Assembly (NCBI RefSeq): GCF_008692195.1
Contig: NZ_RXOM01000031.1
Coordinates: forward strand, 1-35,458
DNA length: 35,458 nt
Direction: 5' to 3'
DNA from: Salegentibacter sp. R32
GTDB taxonomy: Bacteria; Bacteroidota; Bacteroidia; Flavobacteriales; Flavobacteriaceae
In this document: in pieces, positions 8,637-17,784 of the stretch
How the letters are laid out: the number at the start of each line of letters is the position of its first letter
Numbering within the stretch: position 1 is the first letter of the stretch
Made by a program: the position numbers and the translations under genes
The notes under the pieces: model-generated
The model's database searches: none
What the model saw: only the letters and a program-made list of their open reading frames with translations
What the model was told of the DNA's origin: nothing

Positions 8637-9554
8637 TTACGGAACCATTTCTAAAAAGTCGTTTGACTCTTCTATAATCCAATCATTATTTGTAATAAGT
8701 TCTTGTATTTTTATCTGTTGTTCAGAATTAAAATAATAGTTGTCTGAATAAAACTCGTCATCCTTTGTTTTCCAAAAACTTTGATGTTTTGATTTTTGTA
8801 TATTTTTCGGTTTACCATTTGGTGTTAAAAGCTGAATCGCATCAATTTTATCTTTTACCAGCTTGTATATTTCCAAACCATCATAATCCCAATCACAAGA
8901 ATAGTAAATAGGTAGACCTTTCAAATCAACATGCTCTAGCATTTGAACATTATATCCCCCAGCAAACCATAACTCAATATTGCTTGGACGACTTAGTTCA
9001 GGTAACTTTAAGTAATGTAGGTTTTCACACAGAACTATCTTTTTAGGTTTTTTACAAGGAATAACATACAAATACTGTTTATCTTTTCCTGACGGTAAAG
9101 GAGGTACATTTAAAATCTTCTCAACTGCTTCAATTAACCTAAACTTTTTATCCAAATATTTGTCATTTTCAAAAAACATTTGGGAGATTCCTCGAACTGA
9201 TTCATGAGCTTTAAGGATTTGTTCTCTTAGAATATCTAGCTCACCATTTTTAACCTGTTTTTCTAATTCCAACAATGTTTTAAAATCTTTATCTTGAAAT
9301 CTAATGTATGGTGAAATTAAATCGTATCTTTCTAGAAGATCAAGTGCTTCTTCATAGTCTTTTTTGTAATCTCTCTCGTAGGTTTCTGAAAAACCTTCAT
9401 TAGGTTTAACCTTGATAATCTTGTCTTTATGTATGAGTTGTTGAGTAGAATTTAATAGGAACTTTATATCATCATCTTCTAAAATAGTTTTTTTGGATTC
9501 AGTTACATTGTTGAAGTACAACTCTTGGAGACTTTTCATTGTTACCCAATTCAT
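8637..9554 (-). CDS. jetD: JetD-like Toprim nuclease subunit of a Wadjet system (DUF2220-like)
   Basis: The last gene of the operon encodes the presumed DNA-cleaving subunit. The N-terminal ~150 residues are charged and helical. The C-terminal half carries the Toprim-like pattern of DUF2220 proteins: IVLCEN with Glu177, an AGGYNV turn at about 198-203, and the acidic DWDYDG cluster with Asp221, Asp223 and Asp225. The protein ends with an EESNDFL segment. In characterised Wadjet systems JetD cuts DNA that the JetABC condensin has extruded, restricting circular plasmids. At 305 residues it is shorter than the roughly 400-residue JetD proteins I recall, so the N-terminal arm domain may be reduced. 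It overlaps jetC by 4 bp (ATGA), which indicates translational coupling. Confidence 0.8.
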   Translation of the reverse strand: MNWVTMKSLQELYFNNVTESKKTILEDDDIKFLLNSTQQLIHKDKIIKVKPNEGFSETYERDYKKDYEEALDLLERYDLISPYIRFQDKDFKTLLELEKQVKNGELDILREQILKAHESVRGISQMFFENDKYLDKKFRLIEAVEKILNVPPLPSGKDKQYLYVIPCKKPKKIVLCENLHYLKLPELSRPSNIELWFAGGYNVQMLEHVDLKGLPIYYSCDWDYDGLEIYKLVKDKIDAIQLLTPNGKPKNIQKSKHQSFWKTKDDEFYSDNYYFNSEQQIKIQELITNNDWIIEESNDFLEMVP

Positions 9555-12500
9555 GCTTCCAGATTTTCGAGATATGTAGACAGCTTTCTTCTTGCATTTT
9601 TAGTCTTGAAATAACTTGCTGGAATGGGATAGTTGAGATCTTTGTTTTCTTTCCCTTTTATTAATTGATGTAAGTACCACCCGTCTGTTGAATCAGAGCC
9701 AAAGGGTTTAGGAGTCATGGTTATGATTTGGTAATTATATTCTTTAGCAATTTTTGGGAAGAGGTTGAAGTTAGTGTCATCGAGGTTAGAACTTTCTTCT
9801 AAGATTATGAATTTCAAACCTTTATCTTTATTTTGAACAAGCGATAATCTAGCAATACCCAGCAGAACCAAAGCCGTATAGGTTTCACCAGTACTTCCAG
9901 AATTTTCAACGCCATTTTCATCTACCATCTTAGTAGATAAATGGAAATAACTCTTAGGGTTAAGCAGATCTGATAAACTAACCTTTTCCCGATGCTTTGC
10001 TATCTGTTTAAAAAACTTTTCGATAAAGTCGTCCGTTGACTCACCATATGGAATCTCTCCTTTCATAAAAACTTCACTGGACTTCTCTCTTAGAGAATAA
10101 ATCCAATTAATATCCAAACATTTTTCAGTTGAAAAATAAATGGAAAAATAATATTGTTCACTAATTTTCTTGTTTTTAAAGAAGTCATTCAAATCTTTCA
10201 CCTTTGCATCAAACTTCTTGTATTGGTCTTCAGTTTTCGAAAAGATTTTGATCATTTTCTCGTACAAATTATCCACAAAATCAAGACGATTTCTGTTCAT
10301 CTTATCCATCTCGGGCTTTACATTATCTAGATGTTTCACTCGTGAACCCAATAAGGTTGATTCAAGAACAAAGAAGTCTAACGTATCTGATTTAATTTGG
10401 AGATTGATGTTTACGTCTGCATTGTTTTTTGTCTCATCAAAAGCACTGGCAACTTCAATATATTCTTTTTGATAGGCTTTTTTAGCATCTTCTAGGTCCT
10501 TATTTAAGTCATTATATTTTTCAGAATCAAACACCTCTTTTTCAATGAAGGATGGATCAATCCCTGGGAACTTCTTACTGAAATTATCTTTACTTTCTTT
10601 AAAGGTATTTTTAAGTTTATCAAATGTTTCCTTGGTAGACTTATATCTATCAGACTGCCATTTCAAATCCTTATTGGTAATAGCGAAATCTGTTCTTGCA
10701 GTACTCAATTGATCTTTATTATCTTTCCATTCCTTTTCAAGAGCTTTTCGTTGCTCCTGCAGTTCTTTAAATAATTGACTCTTATCGTCTTCTTTTTTGA
10801 GCTTCAATTTCGCATTCAAGGAGTTTAACGATTTGATTTTTTCCTGATTTTTTTCCTCTAGTTGTTCAATGATTTTATCTTTTTTCAGAAAAAGTACCAT
10901 TGCTATTTTAAGCTGATTAATTAAGGTATTGTGCGTTAGTTTTAAATCAAAATCCTCCTTAACTACTTCTTTGTCATAAGGTTCTCCATTTTGTATTTTT
11001 TCAATTTCGGTAAGCCTCTTCTGAATTGAGATCAGTTCTTTAAGTAAACGTTCTTTTAATTTATCTATCGCCTGCCCAAAAGTTTTAGGATGAGCAAATA
11101 GTCGTTTATAATTATTCTTTTCAAAGAATTCTGATATATGCCCAAGATTTAACCATACCCCATTGTTATTAATGTCTTCATTTATAAATTTTTCATTAAG
11201 AATATCATTATCAGTGATGTATCGTGTTCCTTTTTTAGGGTTTTCCGGTTTCTTGAAACCTAATTCAAGTAAAGACATAAATACTGTTTCCTGCTTTGGG
11301 CTTAATTCCTTTTCTGAAGTCAGAACTTTATTTAGCAAACTATTTTCGCCTACATTATTTAAAACTGAATTGAGCTTATCCTTTTGGATCTTTTCTTCTT
11401 GGAGTCTGGCCTTTTCTCCCTCTAGTATTTCTCTTTGTTTTTTGCGCTTTTCTTCCAATACTGTATAACTCCCATAAACTTTTAGTAAGCTGGTTGATGA
11501 ATAGAAAACTTCTTTAAGCATGTTAAGTTTTAGATCACTTGGAGCTTTCTGTTCTGCGAGTAAAGTTTTATCTGCTGAAGATATATCTGGAAATCGCATT
11601 TTTTTCCAAAACTCAATCTCTTCTATAATTGGAGTTAGGTTATTTTCTACCTCTAGTAAATCTGACAATTGATCACTTTGTTTATCAATTAGATCTTTCT
11701 TCTTTTCTTTAGACTCTACAACCAATTCCAAACGTTCTACTTCTTTTTTAAGATTTCCTTTTTTATTCTCAAGTAAGCTCAATTCTTTTTCTAAATTAGT
11801 TTTATTCTTCTGAGCTTCTTCCCTATTATAATAATGAAATAATAGTTCCATCCGGCTTTGCTCCAAACTTAACTGCTCATACTGATCACTCTTCTCTTTT
11901 AATTTGGTTAGGGATCTTTGTTTACTCTCGAGGGAATCCATTTTTTCCTTTAGCTTCCGGAAATCTTGCATTAGTCTGAGCAGATCTGATTTGTAACGGT
12001 TGTATTCGCTTATCAGATTTTCTTTTTCGGATTCAAATAAGAAGTCTTTAAGGTCTCTTGAACTCTTTAGACGTAGGTTAGTAGCTCTTGAGAAGGATTG
12101 AATAACCGTTGCAAATGATCTTAGGCTATTCTCCTTAGATAAATTGATAGGTAGGATATCTTTCTGATAAAGAAAGTCATAGTATTTATCTAAATTTTCA
12201 GAGTGAACGAAAGAAGTAAGTTTGAGACCTTTTTCTTTATTTAGGTGTTTTGCTAATTCTTTAAGGTTTTGTACCCGTCCTGAGGTAGCTAAGAAATCCT
12301 TAAAGAATAAGGGGCTAGAAAAAGTATTTTGCTCAATTTTTAAATCTATGTCTGTATTTCTTGTAATTGTAAAAGGTTTAAGAGAAACACCTGTTTTTGA
12401 AGAAATACAAATGCCAATAACAATGTATTGATTTTCTGCTATCCGAATGTTTAAGAAAGAGTAGGCCTCATTCTGATTGTAATAAGGAATAGTATGAATA

Positions 12501-12700
12501 TTTCTTTCTTTGGCATCTGTGCCAAATTTTATAAACTTCTTATTGGCTATAAATATTATTTGCAATAAATCAGCTATGATGGATTTTCCAGAACCATTAG
12601 ATCCTGTAAAATCAGTGCGGTCTTCATGAAGAAGATAATCTTGATTGAAGTGCTGACGAATACCAACAGTAGATATGGAATAAATATTAATCTCCTTCAT
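9551..12700 (-). CDS. jetC: JetC-like SMC/MukB-type ATPase of a Wadjet system
   Basis: This is the 1049-residue motor ATPase of the condensin-like complex. Walker A is TGSNGSGKS (about 32-40). The middle (about 235-870) is long charged coiled coil broken by a hinge-like globular part near 440-560. The C-terminal head has the ABC signature SGSTGETY (about 934-941) and a Walker B region FIILEESSNLDD (about 964-975). The family loops and translocates DNA by ATP hydrolysis. The residue before the catalytic glutamate is Glu (ILEE) where SMC/MukB proteins usually have Asp (LDE). The gene overlaps jetB by 14 bp and jetD by 4 bp. The fixed A-B-C-D order separates it from RecN, SbcC or RecF. Confidence 0.85.
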   Translation of the reverse strand: MKEINIYSISTVGIRQHFNQDYLLHEDRTDFTGSNGSGKSIIADLLQIIFIANKKFIKFGTDAKERNIHTIPYYNQNEAYSFLNIRIAENQYIVIGICISSKTGVSLKPFTITRNTDIDLKIEQNTFSSPLFFKDFLATSGRVQNLKELAKHLNKEKGLKLTSFVHSENLDKYYDFLYQKDILPINLSKENSLRSFATVIQSFSRATNLRLKSSRDLKDFLFESEKENLISEYNRYKSDLLRLMQDFRKLKEKMDSLESKQRSLTKLKEKSDQYEQLSLEQSRMELLFHYYNREEAQKNKTNLEKELSLLENKKGNLKKEVERLELVVESKEKKKDLIDKQSDQLSDLLEVENNLTPIIEEIEFWKKMRFPDISSADKTLLAEQKAPSDLKLNMLKEVFYSSTSLLKVYGSYTVLEEKRKKQREILEGEKARLQEEKIQKDKLNSVLNNVGENSLLNKVLTSEKELSPKQETVFMSLLELGFKKPENPKKGTRYITDNDILNEKFINEDINNNGVWLNLGHISEFFEKNNYKRLFAHPKTFGQAIDKLKERLLKELISIQKRLTEIEKIQNGEPYDKEVVKEDFDLKLTHNTLINQLKIAMVLFLKKDKIIEQLEEKNQEKIKSLNSLNAKLKLKKEDDKSQLFKELQEQRKALEKEWKDNKDQLSTARTDFAITNKDLKWQSDRYKSTKETFDKLKNTFKESKDNFSKKFPGIDPSFIEKEVFDSEKYNDLNKDLEDAKKAYQKEYIEVASAFDETKNNADVNINLQIKSDTLDFFVLESTLLGSRVKHLDNVKPEMDKMNRNRLDFVDNLYEKMIKIFSKTEDQYKKFDAKVKDLNDFFKNKKISEQYYFSIYFSTEKCLDINWIYSLREKSSEVFMKGEIPYGESTDDFIEKFFKQIAKHREKVSLSDLLNPKSYFHLSTKMVDENGVENSGSTGETYTALVLLGIARLSLVQNKDKGLKFIILEESSNLDDTNFNLFPKIAKEYNYQIITMTPKPFGSDSTDGWYLHQLIKGKENKDLNYPIPASYFKTKNARRKLSTYLENLEA

Positions 12701-13379
12701 TATTTCTCTTCTTGATTATTTTTTCTGCAAACTCATTGAAGTTACTTAACTCGTGTTGATACATCTCAACAAACCTTTCAATACTTTCTCTAACGGTAAA
12801 TTGTATGTCTCCTCTTCCAATACCCTTTTTTCTTTCACACCATCCCAGTTTTTCAATACTTTTAATAGCATTATCTACTGCTTTCTTTGCATCTCTCCAT
12901 TGTGTATCCGAGTATCCACCACCTTTTAGTTCTTTGAAAAAAAATCTTTTATACTGTTCACTATTTTCCCCATTTAGTATCTCTCTTTTAATGTCCTCCC
13001 ATTTGAATTCCTTCTCAAAACTGAAGTATTCAGAATAATACATGTTTAGAATTAACAACGTTACTATGGTTTGCTGCTCAGTTAAAAAATGATGTAGTTC
13101 CTGAGCAGCTAGTCTCCCTTTGTTCTCTTCAGGAAAATCTAAATAGAAATATTGAACGTCATGTGCAATTTTTCTTTTAAGTTTTAATTGATATAAACGA
13201 TCATAGTAGAACGTGAATTCATTAGCGTATTCATCGAGTACATCAAATAACTTGTACTCATCTTGTTGAATATGCCTACCCTTCAAAAGATTGATATTGA
13301 TTGTTGCAAAATTTTGCTCCATCTTCTCACTCTCTAAAAAATCAAATGAATCTATTTTCTTTTCTGTAATATCTTCCAT
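12687..13379 (-). CDS. jetB: JetB-like MukE/KITE subunit of a Wadjet system
   Basis: The protein has 230 residues and is soluble and charged, with no signal peptide. Predicted helices and a winged-helix-like C-terminal half (YSDTQWRDAKKAVDNAIKSI, LGWCERKKGIGRGDIQFTVRESIERFVEMY) fit the MukE/KITE (DUF4194-like) subunit that dimerises on the kleisin and contacts DNA. The identification rests mainly on operon position between the kleisin-like and SMC-like genes and on size, since this subunit is poorly conserved. It overlaps jetA by 28 bp and jetC by 14 bp, consistent with one translated mRNA. Confidence 0.75.
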   Translation of the reverse strand: MEDITEKKIDSFDFLESEKMEQNFATININLLKGRHIQQDEYKLFDVLDEYANEFTFYYDRLYQLKLKRKIAHDVQYFYLDFPEENKGRLAAQELHHFLTEQQTIVTLLILNMYYSEYFSFEKEFKWEDIKREILNGENSEQYKRFFFKELKGGGYSDTQWRDAKKAVDNAIKSIEKLGWCERKKGIGRGDIQFTVRESIERFVEMYQHELSNFNEFAEKIIKKRNNEGD

Positions 13380-14707
13380 GATTGAATATCGTCTTCAGTT
13401 AGTCCCAATTTTTTTTCTATTATAACTTCATCACCTATATTGCTTTGGCTATCGATAATTAAGTTGTAGTTGACCCTTAATGGAATAAGTGTATTATTTT
13501 CTTCCAAATAAATTTTCTGAAATTCAGATGATAGATTTAGTTGTTTCTCAGATTCCAGACGTTGTTTAAGGTTGTCAACCCACACTGAAATTCTTTCCTG
13601 ACTATTGACATCCTTTAAAAACTCTTTCTCTTGAGTATCAAAATATTCAGCATCTTTTTCTAAAGGAACAATTGCATTTGGTTGCTCCATTTCAAAGTCA
13701 TATCGCTTAAATGCACGAAAATAGACCTCCTGTGAGGGAATTGCTTTTAATGGAAAAGACTTGAACCGAACACCAGTGTCCGTATGTTTCATATCTTCCA
13801 AAGCAAGGCGAAGTATTTTCTTCAGATTAACCTTCAGCAATGCCTTTTTTTCAAAGGTTTCACCTAGTTCATTTAACTTCTTACTGGCGTAATGAATTTG
13901 ATTGCTAATATTGTCTAAGCGTAAATCTATTTGGTCAAAGAAAGCCTTTACATTATTGGCAATTTCCTTTACCGTATCCCAGTCTTGTCTTGAACTTTCA
14001 AACTCACGCTTATTAACAGTTCTTTGTGAAGCTGAATAAGAGTCGTACTTTTTATAAAGTTCATTTTCAAAGTCATTTAGTTGTTTTAATACTTTGTTTT
14101 TGAAATTGATGACTTCACGAATTTCTCTCGACCTATCTACAAACTTTTTAAACACTTTAGAGAATTCCTCTACTAATTTTAAAGCATCCAGATTCTCCAC
14201 CAATAGAATTTCGTTTAATTCTTTTGTGGCTTCCTTTAAGTCATCATATAGACTTTCAATATGATCAGAGACTACTCTTTTTGAAATGAGACTGAAGCTA
14301 AGTTCGAACCAATTATTCAATTGCTCGGCCGAAGCAAGAGTATCTTGATCAAGCGCAAAGTATTTTTCAAAGTTTTGTTTGAGTGGAAGATTTGAATAAG
14401 GACTACTAATTTTATCTGATATGACTCCCACAAAGTTTCTTGCATATTGAGTTAAACTATAAGAATTACTTCTAGTAGGGTGTTCAATTAAGAAAAAATT
14501 TAATAGGTACTGAACTGCTATTTCAATGTTGATGGTTGTTTCTGACTCTACTTCCCTAGAGCAGTATTCAATATCTTCAAACCTAAAATACTCTTCCAAT
14601 TCACCTTCGTTGATTTTCCTGTCTAGTCTTATTATAATTGAAGCGTACTCCTTCTTCGGGATTAGGAGATGGTATCGTGATAATATATTTTCTATGCTAT
14701 AAGACAA
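13352..14707 (-). CDS. jetA: JetA-like MukF/kleisin subunit of a Wadjet system
   Basis: The protein has 451 residues and is the first gene of the operon. The N-terminal ~130 residues look like a winged-helix unit (YFRFEDIEYC, IAVQYLLNFFLIEHPTRSNSYSLTQYARNFVGV). A long helical bundle or coiled-coil middle (about 140-300) follows, with a C-terminal part that could bind the ATPase head. This is the layout of MukF/MksF/JetA kleisins, which bridge the two SMC heads. The start is TTG: an in-frame TAA lies 4-6 bp upstream (14711-14713) and the next Met is far inside, so no ATG alternative exists. The 24-bp palindrome at 14742-14765 lies 35 bp upstream. Confidence 0.75.
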   Translation of the reverse strand: MSYSIENILSRYHLLIPKKEYASIIIRLDRKINEGELEEYFRFEDIEYCSREVESETTINIEIAVQYLLNFFLIEHPTRSNSYSLTQYARNFVGVISDKISSPYSNLPLKQNFEKYFALDQDTLASAEQLNNWFELSFSLISKRVVSDHIESLYDDLKEATKELNEILLVENLDALKLVEEFSKVFKKFVDRSREIREVINFKNKVLKQLNDFENELYKKYDSYSASQRTVNKREFESSRQDWDTVKEIANNVKAFFDQIDLRLDNISNQIHYASKKLNELGETFEKKALLKVNLKKILRLALEDMKHTDTGVRFKSFPLKAIPSQEVYFRAFKRYDFEMEQPNAIVPLEKDAEYFDTQEKEFLKDVNSQERISVWVDNLKQRLESEKQLNLSSEFQKIYLEENNTLIPLRVNYNLIIDSQSNIGDEVIIEKKLGLTEDDIQSWKILQKRK

Positions 14708-14741
14708 TTTTTAATTTATAAAACGAAATAATTAAATTAAC

Positions 14742-14765
14742 TTTACAGCAATTAATTGCTGTAAA
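14742..14765. promoter_or_regulatory. 24-bp perfect palindrome upstream of jetA, candidate operator
   Basis: The half-site is TTTACAGCAATT followed directly by its exact reverse complement. It lies 35-58 bp upstream of the jetA start, where an operator would overlap or flank the promoter. It lacks a T-tract, so it is not a terminator. No regulator gene sits beside it. The rest of the 429-bp gap to 15136 is AT-rich and shows nothing else I can support. Confidence 0.5.
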
Positions 14766-15103
14766 TAACTTACTTTTTATTTTCTACAGATTACACCTAA
14801 ATATTTGACCTATTTTCTAGTTTTTCTCTTCAATTGTTTCAATTTGTTTTCAAATTCGACTTATTTTTCCTATATAAGATGTAGCTGTACTATGCACGTA
14901 ATCTAGAATGTTAGAAAAATTAAATATAGTAAAAATTTACAAACATATACTTACGTAAACCCGTAATTTGCTAAAAATAAGAAGCAATAATTATTCCCAC
15001 TCCTCTCCCCTTTTAACAAAAACCTTATTTCAGTACCGCTGTAAAAAACCATTAGAAAAAGAAAATTAAAATTATTTTATCAGTTCATCTTAGGCTTATT
15101 CGT

Positions 15104-15111
15104 TAACTTTG
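15104..15111 (+). promoter_or_regulatory. candidate -7 box, TAACTTTG
   Basis: This exact match to the Bacteroidota TAnnTTTG box ends 25 bp before the ATG of the interrupted lipoprotein gene. The -33 element is not clear. Confidence 0.45.
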
Positions 15112-15136
15112 GTAGAAAACTTAAAATTTCAACCCT

Positions 15137-15811
15137 ATGGCGATGCGTATTTTTCAACGACTTTCTTTTTTCAGCCTCATTTTATTGTTTTTTATCATCA
15201 CTTCTTGTTCCGGTACCAAAGTAGTGAGCAACTGGAGAAAACCCGATTCTGAGCAACTTAAATTGCATAAAGTGTTGGTGTTGGCAATGACCCAAAAAAC
15301 GGATATAAGAAAACGCGTGGAAGATAAACTTACCCAAACTTTAGAAAAAAACGGGATTTCAGCTGGCGCTAGTTTAGCCTTTTTTGGGGAAGAAATGGAT
15401 AGCTTACCCAAAACCTTAGAAGACTGGCTTCCGCATATTCAGCGTTTAGAGCAAGAAAATTATGATGCCGTATTGGTTACCAAAGTGGTGGGCCAATAGG
15501 GAAAAGATGCTAAAAGTGGTATCGTACGCTATTACAATGAGTTTTTCGGGAGCTTTAAGGAAGATATCATGAAAAATAAAGATTTATATTCTGAGGAGGA
15601 AGGCTTTAAAGATTACTATATCCACCGGGTGGCCTCTAATTTATATTGTATTTGTGAACGAAATGAGGAGGAAGATTTAATATGGAAATTAAACGTGGAT
15701 ATTAAACAAGCTTTCGATTCTGATTATTTGATACAGGAAGGTGTACGTCTTTTCTCTAAACAGTTTATGAAAGAGTTAGAGGAGGAAGATTTGTTTGTAA
15801 CGGGGAAATAG
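15137..15811 (+). pseudogene. lipoprotein gene interrupted by an in-frame TAG
   Basis: Two open pieces, 15137-15499 and 15569-15811, lie in the same frame. The 23 codons after the stop at 15497-15499 are also open (GKDAKSGIVRYYNEFFGSF). Read through, the product is a 224-residue lipoprotein. A signal peptide and lipobox (FFIITSC) precede TKVVSNWRKPD, KVLVLAMTQKTDIRKRVEDKL and YDAVLVTKVVGQ. After the stop come EEGFKDYYIHRVASNLYC and DLIWKLNVDIKQAF. This resembles a Bacteroidota lipoprotein group of unknown role with a DUF4136-like flavour. The second piece has no good start of its own. A single substitution could have created the TAG. The promoter box upstream looks intact, which suggests recent inactivation or a sequencing error. 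Confidence 0.75.
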
Positions 15812-15844
15812 TAGTATTTAGTTGGCAGTGTTCAGTTAACAGTT

Positions 15845-15901
15845 GACAGTATTCAGTTGGCTGTATTTTTGATTTCAACTTCAACTTCATTTTCAATTTC
15901 A
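15845..15901 (+). repeat. short dispersed repeat, copy 1 of a local pair
   Basis: GACAGTATTCAGTT, then TGTATTTTTGATTTCAACTTC and ACTTCATTTTCAATTTCA, recur with few changes at 16334-16391. The unit is pyrimidine-rich and non-coding. The gap 15812-16421 holds only this pair and the two other repeats listed, and no ORF I accept. Confidence 0.6.
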
Positions 15902-16051
15902 AAAATGTCACCCTAAGTCTATCGAAGGGTTAATTTCAAAGCTATCTCCTCACTCAGCAACTCACCACTATAAGGTGGCTTTACTAATTAAAATTATATT
16001 TTTTCTTCTTTCGGGGGTTTCCCTTCTTTTCCATCGACGAAAAGAAGCAAA

Positions 16052-16071
16052 CCTGCCTGCCGGCAGGCAGG
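16052..16071. repeat. 20-bp perfect GC-rich palindrome
   Basis: CCTGCCTGCC followed by GGCAGGCAGG. Partial versions (CCGGCAGG, CCTGCCTGCATGC) occur at 113 and 22936 within other intergenic repeats, so it belongs to a dispersed family. It has no T-tract on either side and is not next to a gene end. Confidence 0.6.
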
Positions 16072-16333
16072 AGTCTAGGCAAGATTTTTATATCCTTGAA
16101 TGATGACAGAAATTTCTAGGCTTGCGGATGGCAAACGCTCCGAAGTGCCTTCCTCTCCCTTGGGTCGTCGGAGGCAGGCCTCCTCTGCCCTACGCTTTAA
16201 AATTTCTTATCATTACTACGGATATAAAAATAAGCCACTTCATTAATAGGAGTTCAAGTATAGTTTTGAGTTTAGATAAAAAGATTTCTCGACTCCGCTC
16301 GAAATGACAGGTAGGGAATCTTAGAAAGCAGTG

Positions 16334-16391
16334 GACAGTATTCAGTTTACAGTATTTTTCGATTTCAACTTCGACTTCATTTTCAATTTCA
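16334..16391 (+). repeat. short dispersed repeat, copy 2 of a local pair
   Basis: This is a near-copy of 15845-15901 in the same orientation, about 490 bp downstream. It ends about 30 bp before the end of the kinase pseudogene. Confidence 0.6.
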
Positions 16392-16421
16392 TCTTCAATT
16401 TTGTTTACAAAAAAGGCTAAG

Positions 16422-17463
16422 TTAATTACTTATAGGAATGGTGATGGTTGCTTTTACGGTTCCTTCAGAAGCTTCTTCAATTAAAGTGAATTTTGCTTTC
16501 TCTTTGTAGTGTAATTGAAGCCGTTGTTTTAAATTATTTAACCCTAAATTGCCGTCAATCCGTTCTTTAAAAAATAGACAACCGGGATTGGTAACCTGTA
16601 TCAAAATCCCGCCTGATTCTTTAGATATAGCAACTACAATTTTTCCACCTCTTATTGAATGATGTATTCCGTATTTTACGGCATTCTCCACCAAAGTTTG
16701 AATGGATAAAGTCAGGATTTTATAGTCGAGTAATTTTGTATCAATTTTTGTTTCTAGTTGTAACCTTTGCTTAAAACGAAGTTGCTCTATTTCTATATAA
16801 TCTTCTACCAAACACAATTCTTCTTCTAAGGTAATACATTCTTCCCTCGTGTAAATTGAGGAATGTAATAAACCGTATAATAAATCAATCGACCGTTTTG
16901 CTTGGTAAGGTTTCTCTGAAATTAAGGTTTTAACACTATCTAGTGTATTAAATAAAAATTGAGGTTTCATCTTTTTTGATAAATGATTGAACTCCCCTTC
17001 TTTAGCGAGGAGAGATAATTCTGCTTGATGTTTTATGGTTTTTATTTGCTCTTTGTGATAGCTGTATAAATGATAAGCAAGTACCCAAATAGACATTAAT
17101 CGCAAGCCTTTTATAAAAGGAAAGTTCCAAAAAAACAAAGCATTTATATAATCAGATTCTTCTTGCTGAATAATTGCCCAATACATATGCCATCTTATAT
17201 TACTAAGCATCATAAATAAGATGGCTAACACTATAATTAAGATAGCTAATAATAGTAAATCATAACCTTTGATAAGTTTATAGCCCACTTTTAAAAACAT
17301 CTAAAAGAAAGTTGATGCTAGTATGAAATAATGAACAATCTTGTCTAAAATAAAGAATATAAGCCCAATCTAGAGAAGCTATTCCCCATCCCAATAATTG
17401 AAATTTCCAATATAGAGAGATTCTATTTCTAATTTTTATGCCCCCCTTTTGTTTCATATACAT
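16422..17463 (-). pseudogene. LytS-type sensor histidine kinase, frameshifted and lacking the phospho-acceptor His
   Basis: Two overlapping frames together encode one kinase of about 345 residues. 17463-17278 gives the N-terminus (ISLYWKFQLLGWGIASLDW, the usual start of Bacteroidota LytS kinases). 17300-16422 gives the remaining membrane helices, a His_kinase domain and an HATPase domain (LVENAVKYG, GNLGLNNLKQRLQLHY). The frames join in a T5A4 run at about 17288-17296, so one base gained or lost explains the break. The catalytic box reads MKPQFLFNTLD where the family has nPHFLFNtLN: the acceptor His is Gln (codon CAA). The C-terminal ORF could still make a 292-residue membrane protein with an ATPase domain but could not autophosphorylate in the normal way. 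No LytTR regulator gene is adjacent in the window. Confidence 0.75.
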
Positions 17464-17472
17464 TTACAAAAT

Positions 17473-17490
17473 AACTAACTATAGTTAGTT
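17473..17490. promoter_or_regulatory. 18-bp perfect palindrome upstream of the kinase remnant
   Basis: AACTAACTA followed by TAGTTAGTT, 10 bp upstream of the first kinase frame. It may be an operator or a hairpin over the ribosome site. The rest of 17491-17784 is AT-rich with no gene and no clear terminator for the upstream operon. Confidence 0.35.
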
Positions 17491-17784
17491 TTGGAGAGGG
17501 CAAATACATAAACGTCCTTATAGGCTCATAAACGTTGCACAAATGCGTTTTATATGTTTAATCGTGTTTTTAATTTAAGAGAAAAAATCTAATAAAGTAA
17601 TGATGTAAAGATCGCTTTTGTAGAGTAGATTAAATAATGTAGAACACTAGAAAAATTAACACATAAGAAGTTGTTATACACGTCACATATTATAGAAATA
17701 AGTGTATTTGATTTTATTTTTTAGAAAAACAATTTTAAAGTCATCAACTTATATTACCTTAAAATACTTATAAAAATTTGTATG

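Noticed and set aside
16122-16307. 61-codon ORF in the repeat-rich gap
   Set aside because: It overlaps dispersed repeat sequence and has no protein-like composition.
17278-17300. Programmed ribosomal frameshift in the kinase gene
   Set aside because: The join needs a +1 (or -2) change rather than the usual -1 slip, and the kinase already lacks its acceptor His, so decay is simpler.
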